Origin: CAYVQF01 sp964454015
Lineage (GTDB): Bacteria > Myxococcota_A > Bradymonadia > UBA4248
Assembly (NCBI GenBank): GCA_964454015.1
Contig: CAYVQF010000015.1
Span: 1-64,000, forward strand
DNA length: 64,000 nt
Reading direction: 5' to 3'
Shown here: one piece after another, positions 51,767 through 61,168 of the stretch
How positions within the stretch are numbered: position 1 is the stretch's first letter
How the letters are laid out: each line of letters begins with the position of its first letter
Made by a program: the position numbers and the translations under genes
Notes under the pieces: model-generated
Told to the model about the DNA's origin: nothing
What the model saw: only the letters and a program-made list of their open reading frames with translations
The model's database searches: none

Positions 51767-52798
51767 CTAGTTGAATTGGGGCCAGCTCCGCTGAAGAAAG
51801 CGAAACTCGAAACAGCCCACGGGGGTCTCGGCGGCCGCAAAGACCACGTGCTCCACGCTCTGAAACTCCAGCCCCGTCGACACCGCCAGCGGCGCCAGCA
51901 TGGCCTCTTCGACGCCAAAGGATCCCAAGCTTGCTGGCGCCTGGCACTCGGTGAAGGTCGGGCCGCCCACGTGATGGTTGATGGGGATGTGGGTGAAAAC
52001 CTGCGCATCTGGCGCCCCTCCGCTCCAGTTGAGGAGCAGGTGCGTCGGCGCTTCTGAGCCCCCAGTCACGGTCGCCGTCACCGCGCCGAGCGGCCCAGGG
52101 GGCGACAAGGCCTCGGTCTGGATGGTGTGTGCTCCCACGACCAGATCCAGGCGGTAGGGCGGGGCGCCGACGTCGATCTGGGCGCTGATGCCGCCCCACG
52201 GATCCACCGTGAAGGTCTGCGTCTCCGTGGCGGATTGAACGTGCAGCGAGACATCGGATCGCTGCTCGGGATAGGAGGCGCAGTGCCCGTTGGCGCCACA
52301 CACCTCGCCGAGGGCGCAGGGCCCACACCCCGTGGGTTGCGTGTGAAAGACACAGTGCTCCGAGCGCAATGCCGCCTCACCGATCGCCGGGTTGGGCCTA
52401 TCGAAGACCCAGGCGTTGGCCCAGACCTGGCCCTGTAACGCCTCGATGTCGACCTGGGCCACGCGCGTCGCCAGGGGGCAGCGCTGATGGGACACGGCCA
52501 AAAAGGTCTGCGGCACCTGGCCCTCGTCCGCCACGTCGGCGTTCGTATCACTCACCGCGTCCAGGTCGACGCTCGTCTCCGTGTCCAGAGCCCCATCGGG
52601 CGCCAGGTCATCGGTCTCGGCGACCAGATCCTCACCTTGGTCAGGGTTCACATCGCCGAGCTCCGACTCGGGTGCATCCACCTCTTGGACATCGCCGATT
52701 TTGGTCTCGACGAGGTCGCCGCCAGCCTTCTCGTCGTCGCATCCCCAGGCGTAGCTCAGCGCCACCAGCAACAAAAACCCACACCACTTCCTTCGCAT
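51767..52798 (-). CDS. Surface lipoprotein with long Asp-rich linker
   Basis: The product is 343 aa from the ATG at 52798, with GAGGTGAG upstream; the frame opens at 52990. The signal peptide ends AWGCDD. Residues about 20-90 are an Asp/Glu/Val-rich tether with recurring D-x-x-D steps. The C-terminal 240 residues contain a Cys-rich CGPCALGEVCGANGHC module (a short EGF-like or knot-like loop) and beta-strand segments. Asp-rich tethers like this recur in myxobacteria and relatives, usually in surface lipoproteins. No enzymatic motif; adhesion or binding is possible. Confidence 0.65.
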   Translation of the reverse strand: MRRKWCGFLLLVALSYAWGCDDEKAGGDLVETKIGDVQEVDAPESELGDVNPDQGEDLVAETDDLAPDGALDTETSVDLDAVSDTNADVADEGQVPQTFLAVSHQRCPLATRVAQVDIEALQGQVWANAWVFDRPNPAIGEAALRSEHCVFHTQPTGCGPCALGEVCGANGHCASYPEQRSDVSLHVQSATETQTFTVDPWGGISAQIDVGAPPYRLDLVVGAHTIQTEALSPPGPLGAVTATVTGGSEAPTHLLLNWSGGAPDAQVFTHIPINHHVGGPTFTECQAPASLGSFGVEEAMLAPLAVSTGLEFQSVEHVVFAAAETPVGCFEFRFLQRSWPQFN

Positions 52799-53047
52799 CG
52801 CCTCACCTCGATCACCGGGGAAGCCAGGCCGGCCCCATTGCAGACCGCACCGGCACCCGCACTTGCGACAACTGCTACGAGTCTGGCAGGCCAGGCTGCG
52901 AAAGGAAAGGAATCTTCCAAAATGTCTCATACCGCACCAACCATGCCGGCGCACGAACCTGCACCGACGATGGCAGCGCGGGCTCTGCACCGGGCGGCGG
53001 CGCCCTTCCCCCAGCGTCTGGCCGTGGCTACTGCCGACCCGGGCACC

Positions 53048-54169
53048 TCAGCAACACAAATTCTCGGGGTTGAGGGCCACGAAGGCCGGGTGCACGAAGA
53101 CCCCGTCCCGGCGGATGAGCTCGCCGTCGATGCGAATCTCGCCGCCGCCGGCCTCAGGCGTCTGGATGCACACCAGATCCCAGTGCACCGCCGAGCGGTT
53201 GCCGTTGTCCGAATCTTGGTAGGCGTTGCCCGGCGTGAAATGGAAGGAGCCGGCGATCTTCTCGTCGAAGAGGGTCTCATCCATAGGCGCCGTGATCCGC
53301 GGGTTGCAGCCCAGGGCAAACTCGCCGATGTAGCGCGCCCCCGGGTCGGTGTCGAGGATGTGGTTGAGCCGCGCCGTGTCATTGGCCGTGGCCTCGACGA
53401 TCTGACCATCGACGAAGCGCAGACACACGTCCTTGAAGGTGAAACCATCGTAGGTCGACGGCGTGTTGTAGCGCACCACCCCCTGCACCGAGTCCCGCAC
53501 GGGACAAGTGTAGATCTCCCCGTCGGGCATGTTGCGCAGCCCGTCGCACTTGATGACCCCCATCCCCTTGATGGAGAAGCGCAGATCCGTGCCCGGCCCG
53601 CTGATGTGCACGGCGTCAGCGCCTTGCAAGAAGGCCACGGCCGCGTCCATCGCCGTGGACATCTGCCCATAGTCGACACCAGTGGTCACCGAATAATAGT
53701 AGTCGGCAAAAGCAGAAGTCGACATATTCGCCATATAGGCCATGGTCTGCGTCGGGTAACGCAGCACCACCCACCGCGTCCGCGGCACCCGTGTCTGAAT
53801 GTGCACCGGCTCAAACCACAAGCGGTTCTTCATGGCGTTGAGCTCCGGGCTGAGATCCGAGAGGTCCTTGGGATTGGCCCAACCGCGCACGCCCACGAAG
53901 CAATCCACCTGCTCCATCCGGTAGCGTTCACAGTCGGTCAAGAGCGCCAGGGACGCCTCAGTGGCCCCTTGGAGTAAAGTCCGCAAGAGGGCGTTGTACT
54001 TGATTTCCACGAGCGGTAGGCCCCCGCGGGCGTAGACAGCGCGCACCAGGGCATCGAGGAATTCCACGGGTGTGTCATAGGCCTCGATGAGGACTTTGTC
54101 GCCCGCCCGGACGGCGCAGCAGTGACGCATGATGAGCTCGGCGAGGGTTTCGTGGCGGGGATCAATCAC
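53048..54169 (-). CDS. M29-family aminopeptidase
   Basis: The product is 373 aa from a GTG at 54169 with AAGGAG 7 bases upstream; the frame also opens at a TTG at 54187. These enzymes trim N-terminal amino acids with a two-metal centre in the cytoplasm. The segments NMPDGEIYTCP (metal-ligand Glu), DVCLRFVDGQIVEATA, GEFALGCNPRI and GSFHFTPGNAYQDSDNGNRSAVHWDLVCI carry the Glu, His and Asp ligands expected of the M29/thermophilic aminopeptidase family. Its length is normal. It stands alone between lipoprotein genes. Confidence 0.85.
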   Translation of the reverse strand: MIDPRHETLAELIMRHCCAVRAGDKVLIEAYDTPVEFLDALVRAVYARGGLPLVEIKYNALLRTLLQGATEASLALLTDCERYRMEQVDCFVGVRGWANPKDLSDLSPELNAMKNRLWFEPVHIQTRVPRTRWVVLRYPTQTMAYMANMSTSAFADYYYSVTTGVDYGQMSTAMDAAVAFLQGADAVHISGPGTDLRFSIKGMGVIKCDGLRNMPDGEIYTCPVRDSVQGVVRYNTPSTYDGFTFKDVCLRFVDGQIVEATANDTARLNHILDTDPGARYIGEFALGCNPRITAPMDETLFDEKIAGSFHFTPGNAYQDSDNGNRSAVHWDLVCIQTPEAGGGEIRIDGELIRRDGVFVHPAFVALNPENLCC

Positions 54170-54403
54170 CGGGCGACTCCTTGGCAAGGTGTGGGTGAGG
54201 AAAAGGTGGCGCGCCCTGCGGCGCCATTGGAGGGGTCGAGCCTAAAGAATTTGTCTGTCGAGTCAATACGGGCTGGCATGGCCACTGCTGCCTGCCACCA
54301 CCCAAGTCGCTTCCACTACCCTTGGCTTTGGCTTAGGACTAGACTGAACGTTGGCCACCGCACCAGCGGCGCCCATCGCCTCCCCCCGGGCCAGGAGCGC
54401 ACC

Positions 54404-55144
54404 ATGTCCAGTCGCCATCGCCTCTGTTTTCTCTTCCTTGCGTCGCTCTCTGTGGGTGCCTGCACAGAGATCACGCCGCCCCCCAACGGCCGCCCCGCCA
54501 CGACCACGGAGTGCCCCACGGGCGGCTGGGTCAGCTACGATGGCGACCAAGCCGTGGTGGTGTGCAACAGCGCCCCCAACGACATCGCTCCTCCCCAAGA
54601 CTTGGTCAGTGGTTTTGGCAAGGATCAGAGTCCCGACCAGCCCCTCGATCTGCCGCCAGAGACGGCCGACGTGCCCGACACGGCTGTCGACCTTGCGCCA
54701 GACATCGCACCGGACGTAGCACCCGAAACCACACCTGATGTCAGCCCTGATACGGCCCCGGATACCGCGGACCTCGCCCCCGACCTGCCACCGGAAGAGA
54801 TCGTCGACGTGCCCCCCGACACACCGCCCGTGTCCGGTCCCCCTGGCAGCCTCTGTCTCTGCGACAGCGACTGCACCTCGCCGTCACCGAGCACCTCGCC
54901 GCCGGTGTGCGTCAGCGGCATCTGTTTCACCTTGGCCGCGGCGCCCTGCGCCTATGAAGGCTCCCAGGGCGAATGCCCAGTTGGCTCGTCCTGCTGGACG
55001 ACGGTTGGTGTCAGTGCGTATCTGTGTTGGCCATCGTGTTTCTTCTATCAATGTGAGGGTGTGTGCGATCTCTACGACGACTGTGGCCCCGCATCGGGGA
55101 TGACCTGCTCGGCGAGCTGTGGCTACTACTGCCCTGAGGATTGA
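54404..55144 (+). CDS. Surface lipoprotein with Asp/Pro-rich tether and Cys-rich tail
   Basis: The product is 246 aa from the ATG at 54404 (GGAG 7 bases upstream). A signal peptide ends in the lipobox VGAC. The tether, about residues 75-145, is made of repeated D-x-x-P-D blocks (APDIAPDVAPETTPDVSPD). The C-terminal 100 residues hold many cysteines (CLCDSDC, CVSGIC, CAYEGS, CPVGSSC, CWPSC, CEGVCDLYDDC), a pattern of small secreted disulfide domains. An exposed surface protein is likely; ligand unknown. Confidence 0.65.
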   Translation: MSSRHRLCFLFLASLSVGACTEITPPPNGRPATTTECPTGGWVSYDGDQAVVVCNSAPNDIAPPQDLVSGFGKDQSPDQPLDLPPETADVPDTAVDLAPDIAPDVAPETTPDVSPDTAPDTADLAPDLPPEEIVDVPPDTPPVSGPPGSLCLCDSDCTSPSPSTSPPVCVSGICFTLAAAPCAYEGSQGECPVGSSCWTTVGVSAYLCWPSCFFYQCEGVCDLYDDCGPASGMTCSASCGYYCPED

Positions 55145-55183
55145 AGCGAACGTCTGTGACAGCAGCCGCAAAGGAACGTGATC

Positions 55184-55505
55184 ATGCGACGAGCCATCTT
55201 TTTTTGTGGCAACTTTTGCGATGTCATTTCTTTGTGGTTGCATTGGGAGTGACGACAGTGATGCGGATGTTGCGTTTCAGGTGGGTTGTGAAAGTGTAAC
55301 GTGCCACAATGCCAATGAAACCAATTTTCCTCCGGATGGTTTTTACCCAGTGGGTTCGTACATGGAGATGACTTGCGTTTGGTATTGTGCGAGATACAAG
55401 GATGACAGCAAGGTCAAAGTCACGCTCACATTTGGGCGCCTTTTCCATAAGGACAGTTGTTGGCAATGGGTAAGCGAGGAAGTCTCTGACGCTATTTGTG
55501 AATAG
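55184..55505 (+). pseudogene. Small lipoprotein frame with a 1-base T-run shift at its start
   Basis: The conserved-looking body (from 55206, 99 aa, CGCIGSDDSD...) has no proper start in its own frame. An ATG at 55184 with AAAGGA upstream starts a different frame; a T7 run at 55199-55205 separates them. If the run were 6 T the product would be MRRAIFFVATFAMSFLCGC followed by the body, a perfect lipoprotein signal. Either a sequencing or assembly error, or a slipped-strand switch. Composition is more AT-rich than its neighbours, hinting at transfer. Confidence 0.5.
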
Positions 55506-55695
55506 AACGGTCACCGGTTTCGGCGCCTGTTTCGGTAGGCTGTGTCGAACGAATGCTGCAAATCGCAATCGTCTCGCGCTACGGCCTAACGGGCCAACGT
55601 TGGTGAGTTCCAACCCCGGAGGTCTTCTCCACGTGAGGGGCCCCGGTGAGCGCGTGGGGCCGTTTCACTCAAGGAGCCCCTCAGCCTTTATGCCC

Positions 55696-56352
55696 TCACT
55701 GCGACCGCTGCCCCCCCACCAGCCACCCCTCGCTCATGACGAAGGTGCCGCCGAAGGTAAAGACGAAGCTCTCATCGCTGGCCCCAGGGACATCGAGTAG
55801 ATTCTCCTGGAGAATGGGTAAGTATGTGAAGTTGAAGGCGAGTATGGGCAGCCATTCGGGAAAAACCACATCATCTGGGCGGCGCTGGCCAGCGCACTTT
55901 CCCGTCGGTTCAGAGAAGAAGCCATCTGAGCACGCCTCAGGTGGCCACAGCAGCGGCACCGACGCCCCAGCCCGCAGCCCTGGGCGCACCCCCAGCTCGG
56001 TCCAGGCCACCACGGCGCCGAGGTTGGTCACCGCAGGCGTAAAAAAGGCCGTATAGAAGTTGACGTCGGCGAAAATCTCCACCCGCTGGTTCAGCGGCGC
56101 GTAAGCCAGGCCGCCTTGGCCACCATAGCCCACGGCCCAGGCATAGCGCAGGTACTGGTAGCCGAGCTCGAAACGCGGCGAGAGGCCGCGCTTGGTGTCG
56201 TAGTCCACACTGAGCCCCAGACGTGGCCCTTGGATCTCGGCCCAGGTCGAGCAAGCGCTCGACCCCAGGAGCAGCGCCACAAAAAGCCACCCGCGCAGCA
56301 ACAGCCAGCGACCGGCAGGGGGGCGTCGAGAAGATTGGGGGCAGGTCGTCAT
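55696..56352 (-). CDS. Predicted lipoprotein with beta-barrel-like body
   Basis: The product is 218 aa. The N-terminus (MTTCPQSSRRPPAGRWLLLRGWLFVALLLGSSACSTW) carries a lipobox SSAC after a long charged start. The body alternates hydrophobic strands (LGLSVDYDTKRGLSPRFELGYQYLRYAWAVGYGGQGG, VEIFADVNFYTAFFTPAV) suggestive of an outer-membrane barrel or plug. Its start lacks a clear ribosome site and a shorter form is possible. Upstream on the same strand is the Sel1-type lipoprotein (gap of 50 bases). Confidence 0.55.
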   Translation of the reverse strand: MTTCPQSSRRPPAGRWLLLRGWLFVALLLGSSACSTWAEIQGPRLGLSVDYDTKRGLSPRFELGYQYLRYAWAVGYGGQGGLAYAPLNQRVEIFADVNFYTAFFTPAVTNLGAVVAWTELGVRPGLRAGASVPLLWPPEACSDGFFSEPTGKCAGQRRPDDVVFPEWLPILAFNFTYLPILQENLLDVPGASDESFVFTFGGTFVMSEGWLVGGQRSQ

Positions 56353-56402
56353 CGCAAGGGGCTCATCAACACTAGGCCGCCCACGTTGGGCAGCGATCCA
56401 AG

Positions 56403-58094
56403 CTAAAGCGCAGGCAGACCCAGGGTCAGACCCAGCGTGAAGAGAAGGGCATCCGCGCCGTAGTCCAGGCCGATGGCATAGACCGCGTCGAAGGTGGCAC
56501 GCAGACTGAAGTGGCGTTGCTCCCAGCCGTAAGTGAAGCGGTTGCCCAGGGTCAGGCCCACGTAGCCGTCGGCGGCACCCATGTAGCTACGCAGGCCAAC
56601 CAAGGGCTCCAGCGGCGTGAGGGTGGCGCGCCCGGCACTCGAATGGGACAACGTCAGGGGCGTAGAGATCGGGTTGGCCCACATGCCCACGACAAAGCGG
56701 CGAGGCTCCTCGTCCACGATGTCCACGATGCTGGGACTATCCGCGGCGCCACCGCTCCACGGGTCGAAGGCGTAACCCAGCTCCAGACCAAAGAAGAAAA
56801 AGAAGTGCAGGCGGACCAGGGCGGCGCTCTGGATCACCGTGCCTTCCATATCGTTCGCCCTGAAAACGGCGAAGCTATAAGCGGGACCCGCTGCGACATA
56901 GTCGCGCCCGGCGAAAAAAAGCCAGTCCAAATGCCGACGCCACGCCGCAGGGTTCTGACCGTCGGCATCGAGGGCGTTCTTGGCCGGATAATAGGCATCG
57001 CAGGCCACAGCGTGGTCGTGACTGAGGCAAGGTTCGGCCAGCACCGCCACCGCTTTCGCTTCATCGCGGGCGACCCCCACGCCGTTGGCGTAGGCAAAGC
57101 CCAGGTGGGCGCAAGACGGGACATCGCCCAAGGCGCAGCCCTTGTCCAGCAGTGCTGCTGCCCGCACCGGGTCGATGTGGTCGAGGTGGCGGCGCGTCGT
57201 CAGGAGCTGACCCGCCAAGCGACACGAGGCGGCAAAGCCGGCGTCACAGTTCTCTTCTAACATGGCGTGGCCCCAAGACTTATCCTCTGCCGCCTCCTGG
57301 ACCAGCAACAACTGACCCAGGCTGTGACAAGACTCGGCGTGCCCCCCACCACACAGCTCGTATAGCTCGTCCATGGCCTCGCTGATGCTCGTCGTCAGGC
57401 CTTCGCCATGAACGCTGCGCAGCAGGCGGCGGTGACAGGCGTCCCTGTCGCCAAAGGCGCAGGCCTGGGCCAAGACGGCGTTGTCCACGGCGACGAGCAG
57501 GCGCGGGTCACGCTGCGCCAAGGCTTCGCGCGGCGGGCACGCCACGGGCAGGGGGCAGGCCGCCACCGCCGCCAGCTCCGCTGATTCGACGGCGACGCAG
57601 GTGTTCAGGTAAGGGAGAAAGCCCCCGGGGCATAGGGGCTTGCCCCAGCACCCCCAAGCGTTTCCCTCTTGGCCGGGCCAGCAACAGTAGCGGCCCGTCG
57701 CGTTTTGGCCTGCTCGACAGAGACCCTTGGCATCGACGGGACAAGCGCTACCATCAGTACACAGCCCGCGTTTGGCGAGCCCTTCCGTGCTCAAGCACTC
57801 GTCCGCAAAGGGGATGAGACCACTCGGGCACTGCGGCTCGCCGACACAACGCCAGCCCCGCAGCCCTTGGCCTGGCCAACAACAGCGGCTCCCCTCCCCG
57901 TCCCAAACGCGGCCGTCGCTACAGGCGTAGAGACCGTCCGGCACGGGGGTGACGCCCGGTGCGCTGAACCGCGGCAGCTCAGAGGCGGGTGTCCATGGCG
58001 TCGGGCTGGCGCAACCCACCAACCAAGCAAGCGCCAGCATGAAGGTCCAGCACGAAGCCCTAGGGGGCCACCCATTCATTCCGCACCCGCTCAT
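56403..58094 (-). CDS. Lipoprotein with Cys-rich modules and Sel1-like repeats
   Basis: The product is 563 aa; the ATG at 58094 has AGAAGG upstream. A signal peptide ends VGCAS with the lipid Cys. Residues about 55-170 hold two related cysteine modules, each with CCWPGQ, a Gly-Trp, then CPxGxxPxxxxC. Residues about 190-370 carry Sel1/HcpA-like helical repeats, each with a Cys pair (ACAFGDRDACHRRLL, LCGGGHAESCHSLGQLL, NCDAGFAASCRLAGQLL, GCALGDVPSCAHLGFAYANGVGVARDEAKA). The last 170 residues look like beta-strands of an outer-membrane domain. The combination resembles no named family; an interaction scaffold at the outer membrane is likely. Confidence 0.65.
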   Translation of the reverse strand: MSGCGMNGWPPRASCWTFMLALAWLVGCASPTPWTPASELPRFSAPGVTPVPDGLYACSDGRVWDGEGSRCCWPGQGLRGWRCVGEPQCPSGLIPFADECLSTEGLAKRGLCTDGSACPVDAKGLCRAGQNATGRYCCWPGQEGNAWGCWGKPLCPGGFLPYLNTCVAVESAELAAVAACPLPVACPPREALAQRDPRLLVAVDNAVLAQACAFGDRDACHRRLLRSVHGEGLTTSISEAMDELYELCGGGHAESCHSLGQLLLVQEAAEDKSWGHAMLEENCDAGFAASCRLAGQLLTTRRHLDHIDPVRAAALLDKGCALGDVPSCAHLGFAYANGVGVARDEAKAVAVLAEPCLSHDHAVACDAYYPAKNALDADGQNPAAWRRHLDWLFFAGRDYVAAGPAYSFAVFRANDMEGTVIQSAALVRLHFFFFFGLELGYAFDPWSGGAADSPSIVDIVDEEPRRFVVGMWANPISTPLTLSHSSAGRATLTPLEPLVGLRSYMGAADGYVGLTLGNRFTYGWEQRHFSLRATFDAVYAIGLDYGADALLFTLGLTLGLPAL

Positions 58095-58215
58095 CCAGGG
58101 CCTTCTAACGGCAAGAGGTCGAAGCCAATCTCGACTGCGCTAGCCTAGCAGATCTGCTCGCGGGCACCAGTGGCGACGACACGCGTGGGTCAGCGCCGCC
58201 AACAAGAGGGCACAC

Positions 58216-59055
58216 CTATTTCTGCAGCATGCAGCCGACCACGGCGCCGAGCTGGGCCGGGTCGCGCGAGCCCTGATACATCTGGCCCTTGATCTGGATC
58301 TCGGGGATACCACGTCCTTTCATCTCGGACTGGCAGGTCTCACGATCTTGGGAGCAGTCGGTGTAGACCGCCGCCAGCACCTCGTAGCCGCCAAAGCTCT
58401 CGGTCAAGCGATTGCAGTGGGGGCAGGAGGGGGAGCCATACATCCGCACCCCTTTGTCCTTGAGGCAGCCCACCAACTCGGGAATGCTCGCCACCTTGAC
58501 CTGCTCCGCCTCAGGCACCGCCGGCATGACCGGTGCCGGTGGCGGCGTCACTTGTGCCGCCGGGGCCGGCGTCGGGGGCTGGACGCCCGCGGCGAGCAAG
58601 CAGCCAACGCTGGCGCCGAGCTGGGCCGGGTCGCGCGAGCCCTGGTACATCTCGCCCTTGATCTGGATTTCAGGGATGCCGCGCCCTTTCATCTCGGCCT
58701 GGCAGGTCGCCCGATCTTGGGAGCAGTCCGTGTAGACCGGCCCGATCACGTCGTTGCCGCCAAAGCTCGCCGTCAGCCGCGTGCAGTGTGGGCAGGAGGG
58801 AGAGCCGTACATCCGCACGCCGCGGTCCTTCAGGCACTGCACCAGCTCGGGGTAGCTGTTCACCGTCAGGGGGCCATCGGCCTTGGCCTTGGTCTCGTCC
58901 TCAGTCGGCATGATGGGTTCGCCTGCCGCCTCTTGCGGCGGTGCCTTGGACGGCGCCGGGGCATCCTTGGCCTTCTCTTCACAGCCGCTGCTCACCAACC
59001 ACAGCGCACACAACACCACCAGCGGGCGTAAGAAGCTCTTGAACATCGGGCTCAT
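58216..59055 (-). CDS. Lipoprotein with two tandem thioredoxin-fold domains
   Basis: The product is 279 aa from the ATG at 59055 (a second ATG at 59046 is possible). A signal peptide ends VSSGC (C25). After a Pro/Ala/Glu linker come two near-identical domains, each with a C-P-H-C active site (C88/C91 and C211/C214), then D-C-S-Q-D-R-x-T-C, GRGIPEIQIKG and YQGSRDPAQLGA. The CPHC and flanking sequence fit the thioredoxin domain attached to VKOR proteins. As an exported lipoprotein it may move electrons or form disulfides in the periplasm. The DNA repeats are also similar, so the duplication is recent. Confidence 0.75.
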   Translation of the reverse strand: MSPMFKSFLRPLVVLCALWLVSSGCEEKAKDAPAPSKAPPQEAAGEPIMPTEDETKAKADGPLTVNSYPELVQCLKDRGVRMYGSPSCPHCTRLTASFGGNDVIGPVYTDCSQDRATCQAEMKGRGIPEIQIKGEMYQGSRDPAQLGASVGCLLAAGVQPPTPAPAAQVTPPPAPVMPAVPEAEQVKVASIPELVGCLKDKGVRMYGSPSCPHCNRLTESFGGYEVLAAVYTDCSQDRETCQSEMKGRGIPEIQIKGQMYQGSRDPAQLGAVVGCMLQK

Positions 59056-59224
59056 GGGGTCACTATCCTTCAACTCGGTCGAAGCACCTGACGCCATCAA
59101 CCATTGAGCGCCGGCCTCCGCACGTCAGCATGGGTCGAAACACGCATCCAAGTTCGCTCCGCACCCAGCCGGGCAAGGTACCCTCATTATTCACCTTGGC
59201 GCAAGGGTACATTCGCCCAACGGC

Positions 59225-60457
59225 CTAAAAGGCGACCCCAAGGGCAATGGCCGCCACCACCAACAGTGGCGCTGGCACGCGTTTGCTCAACAACAGAAGG
59301 GCCGTCACCGCTACCACCAGGAGATTGTCCCAGTGCAGCCCGCTGGCCTGGATCAGGATCACGGCGGCAATGGCGATGAGCCCGCCAGCGACGGCGTTGA
59401 TCCCAGCCAAGGAAATCTTGATGGCCCGCACCCCTTTGAGACGCTCCCAGATGGGGTAGACGAAGTAGATCAACAGCAGCCCCGGGAGAAAAATCCCCAG
59501 GCCACCGGCGACGGCGCCGGCCACCTGCATGCCTGCGCCGCCGGCGTCGCGGGCGGCCATCCCCCCGGCGTAGGCAGCGAAGCTGAACATGGGCCCGGGC
59601 AAGCCCTGCACCAGCCCGTAGCCGGTGAGAAATTCGGCGTTGCTCATCATGGCGTTGCCATGCACCAACTCACCGTGCATCACAGGCACCACCACCTGGC
59701 CGCCGCCGAAGACCAAATAGCCGTAGCGGTAAAAAGCCTCGAAGAGCTGCACGATGCGGTGATCCGTCACGGCGGCCAAGGCCAGCGCGCCCAGGGCGAA
59801 GAAAGCGAAGAGCCCCAGATAGCGCCATGGCGGCGCCAAGACCGGCCGCCGCCACATCCCCGCTTCGCGCTTGAGCCAGATGCTGACCGCACCGCCGATG
59901 AGCAGCACCAGCGGGAAGATCCACGGCGCTCTGATGAAGTAGGTCACGCCAGCGCCGAAGAGCATCAGCGCGCCCGTCGGGAGATCCGTGACCACTTTGC
60001 GGCCGATGCGCCACGAAGCCACCACGATGAAGCCCACTGCCATGGGCCCGATGTAACGCAAGACCTCACCCGAGAGGTCGTAAGCCGCCAAGATCGCGTA
60101 GAGAAATGAGAGTGCCGTCATCACCACCAAGACGGGCAAGGCCCAGACCAGCATGGTCCACAAGGCGAGCCACGGCCCGCCAACCTTGTGGCCAACGGCG
60201 ACGATGGTCTGGGTGCTCGTCGGGCCCGGCAGCACACTGCACAAGGCGATGAGCTCCACCATCTCCTCCTCGCGCAGGTAGCCCTTCTTGGCCACGAGCT
60301 GGTCCAGAAAGACGCTGTAGTGGGCCTCGGGGCCGCCGTAGGCTCCAAGGGAGCAGATGAGGACGTCGCGCAGAAAGGCCCCGCGCGCCACGGTGGCTTT
60401 CTCGGCCGGCGCGCCTTCCTTTCCGGCTTCTGCTGGTGTTGACCCAGCCTCACCCAT
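59225..60457 (-). CDS. chrA: Chromate transporter ChrA family
   Basis: The product is 410 aa from the ATG at 60457 with AAGGAG upstream; the frame opens at 60487. The CHR family moves chromate out of the cell or sulfate-like anions across the membrane. Two similar halves of membrane helices contain the family motifs GAYGGPEAHYSVF and FGGGQVVVPVMHGELV, plus ALCSVLPGPTSTQTIVAVGHKVGG and TGYGLVQGLPGPMFSFAAYAGGM, the P-G-P segments in each half. About ten helices in all, usual length. It is followed in the same direction by no obvious partner; the SDR gene lies upstream. Confidence 0.85.
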   Translation of the reverse strand: MGEAGSTPAEAGKEGAPAEKATVARGAFLRDVLICSLGAYGGPEAHYSVFLDQLVAKKGYLREEEMVELIALCSVLPGPTSTQTIVAVGHKVGGPWLALWTMLVWALPVLVVMTALSFLYAILAAYDLSGEVLRYIGPMAVGFIVVASWRIGRKVVTDLPTGALMLFGAGVTYFIRAPWIFPLVLLIGGAVSIWLKREAGMWRRPVLAPPWRYLGLFAFFALGALALAAVTDHRIVQLFEAFYRYGYLVFGGGQVVVPVMHGELVHGNAMMSNAEFLTGYGLVQGLPGPMFSFAAYAGGMAARDAGGAGMQVAGAVAGGLGIFLPGLLLIYFVYPIWERLKGVRAIKISLAGINAVAGGLIAIAAVILIQASGLHWDNLLVVAVTALLLLSKRVPAPLLVVAAIALGVAF

Positions 60458-60502
60458 CGCTGTGAACTCCTTCTCGTGTCGGCCCAAGGCTCACCTCCGG
60501 TC

Positions 60503-61168
60503 CTACCACGGCAGCTCTTCGCCGTTGGCATGCCAAAAAGTGCCAGAATTACTCAGGTTCAAGCCGTCGATGCGGGCGATGAGCTGGGCTGCCGCCGCTG
60601 GCGGATCGGTCATACCCTGATAGCCCGTCATGGCGGTGCGCACGAAGCCCGGGTGGAGGATGCCCACGGCGATCTCCCGCGGCGCCAGATCGCGCGCCAG
60701 GGACATCCCAGCCATGTTCAGGGCCGCCTTGGCCATGCGATAGCCGTAGCGGCCACCGGAGCCGTTGTCGCCGATGGAGCCCATGCGGCTCGTGATGAGG
60801 GCGATCTTCGACCCACGGCGCAACAGCGGCAAAAAGGCGGCGCTCACCCGCAGCGGCCCCAAGGCGTTGATCTCAAAGCTGCGGCGGATGCGCGCAAAAT
60901 CCAGGTCTTCCAAGGACTCGTCGCTCAGCCACCCCGCGTTGTTGATGAGGACGTCCACAGGTACGTGGATCAAAGACTGCACCGCCGTCGCGACGGCAGC
61001 ATCCTCGCATACGTCCACCCCATCAACGACCTGCACCCCCAACGCCGTCAGCTCCGGGGACGACTGCCGGCACAAGGCGAACACCGACTCGCCGCGCGCG
61101 CTGAGCTGGCGCGCCAGCTCCAAACCTATCCCTCTGTTGGCACCGGTTATCACGTAGTTGGCCATCAT
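60503..61168 (-). CDS. Short-chain dehydrogenase/reductase
   Basis: The product is 221 aa; two adjacent ATGs at 61168 and 61165 follow GAGGAGG. The Rossmann motif TGANRGIGLE (about 8-17), the NNAG at LINNAGW, and the catalytic Ser-Tyr-Lys (ITSRMGS, YGYRMAK) are classical. PGFVRTAMTG ends the core. It uses NAD(P) for oxidation or reduction of an unknown carbonyl or alcohol; C-factor-type short SDRs of myxobacteria share this size. It is upstream of chrA by 45 bases on the same strand. Confidence 0.85.
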   Translation of the reverse strand: MMANYVITGANRGIGLELARQLSARGESVFALCRQSSPELTALGVQVVDGVDVCEDAAVATAVQSLIHVPVDVLINNAGWLSDESLEDLDFARIRRSFEINALGPLRVSAAFLPLLRRGSKIALITSRMGSIGDNGSGGRYGYRMAKAALNMAGMSLARDLAPREIAVGILHPGFVRTAMTGYQGMTDPPAAAAQLIARIDGLNLSNSGTFWHANGEELPW

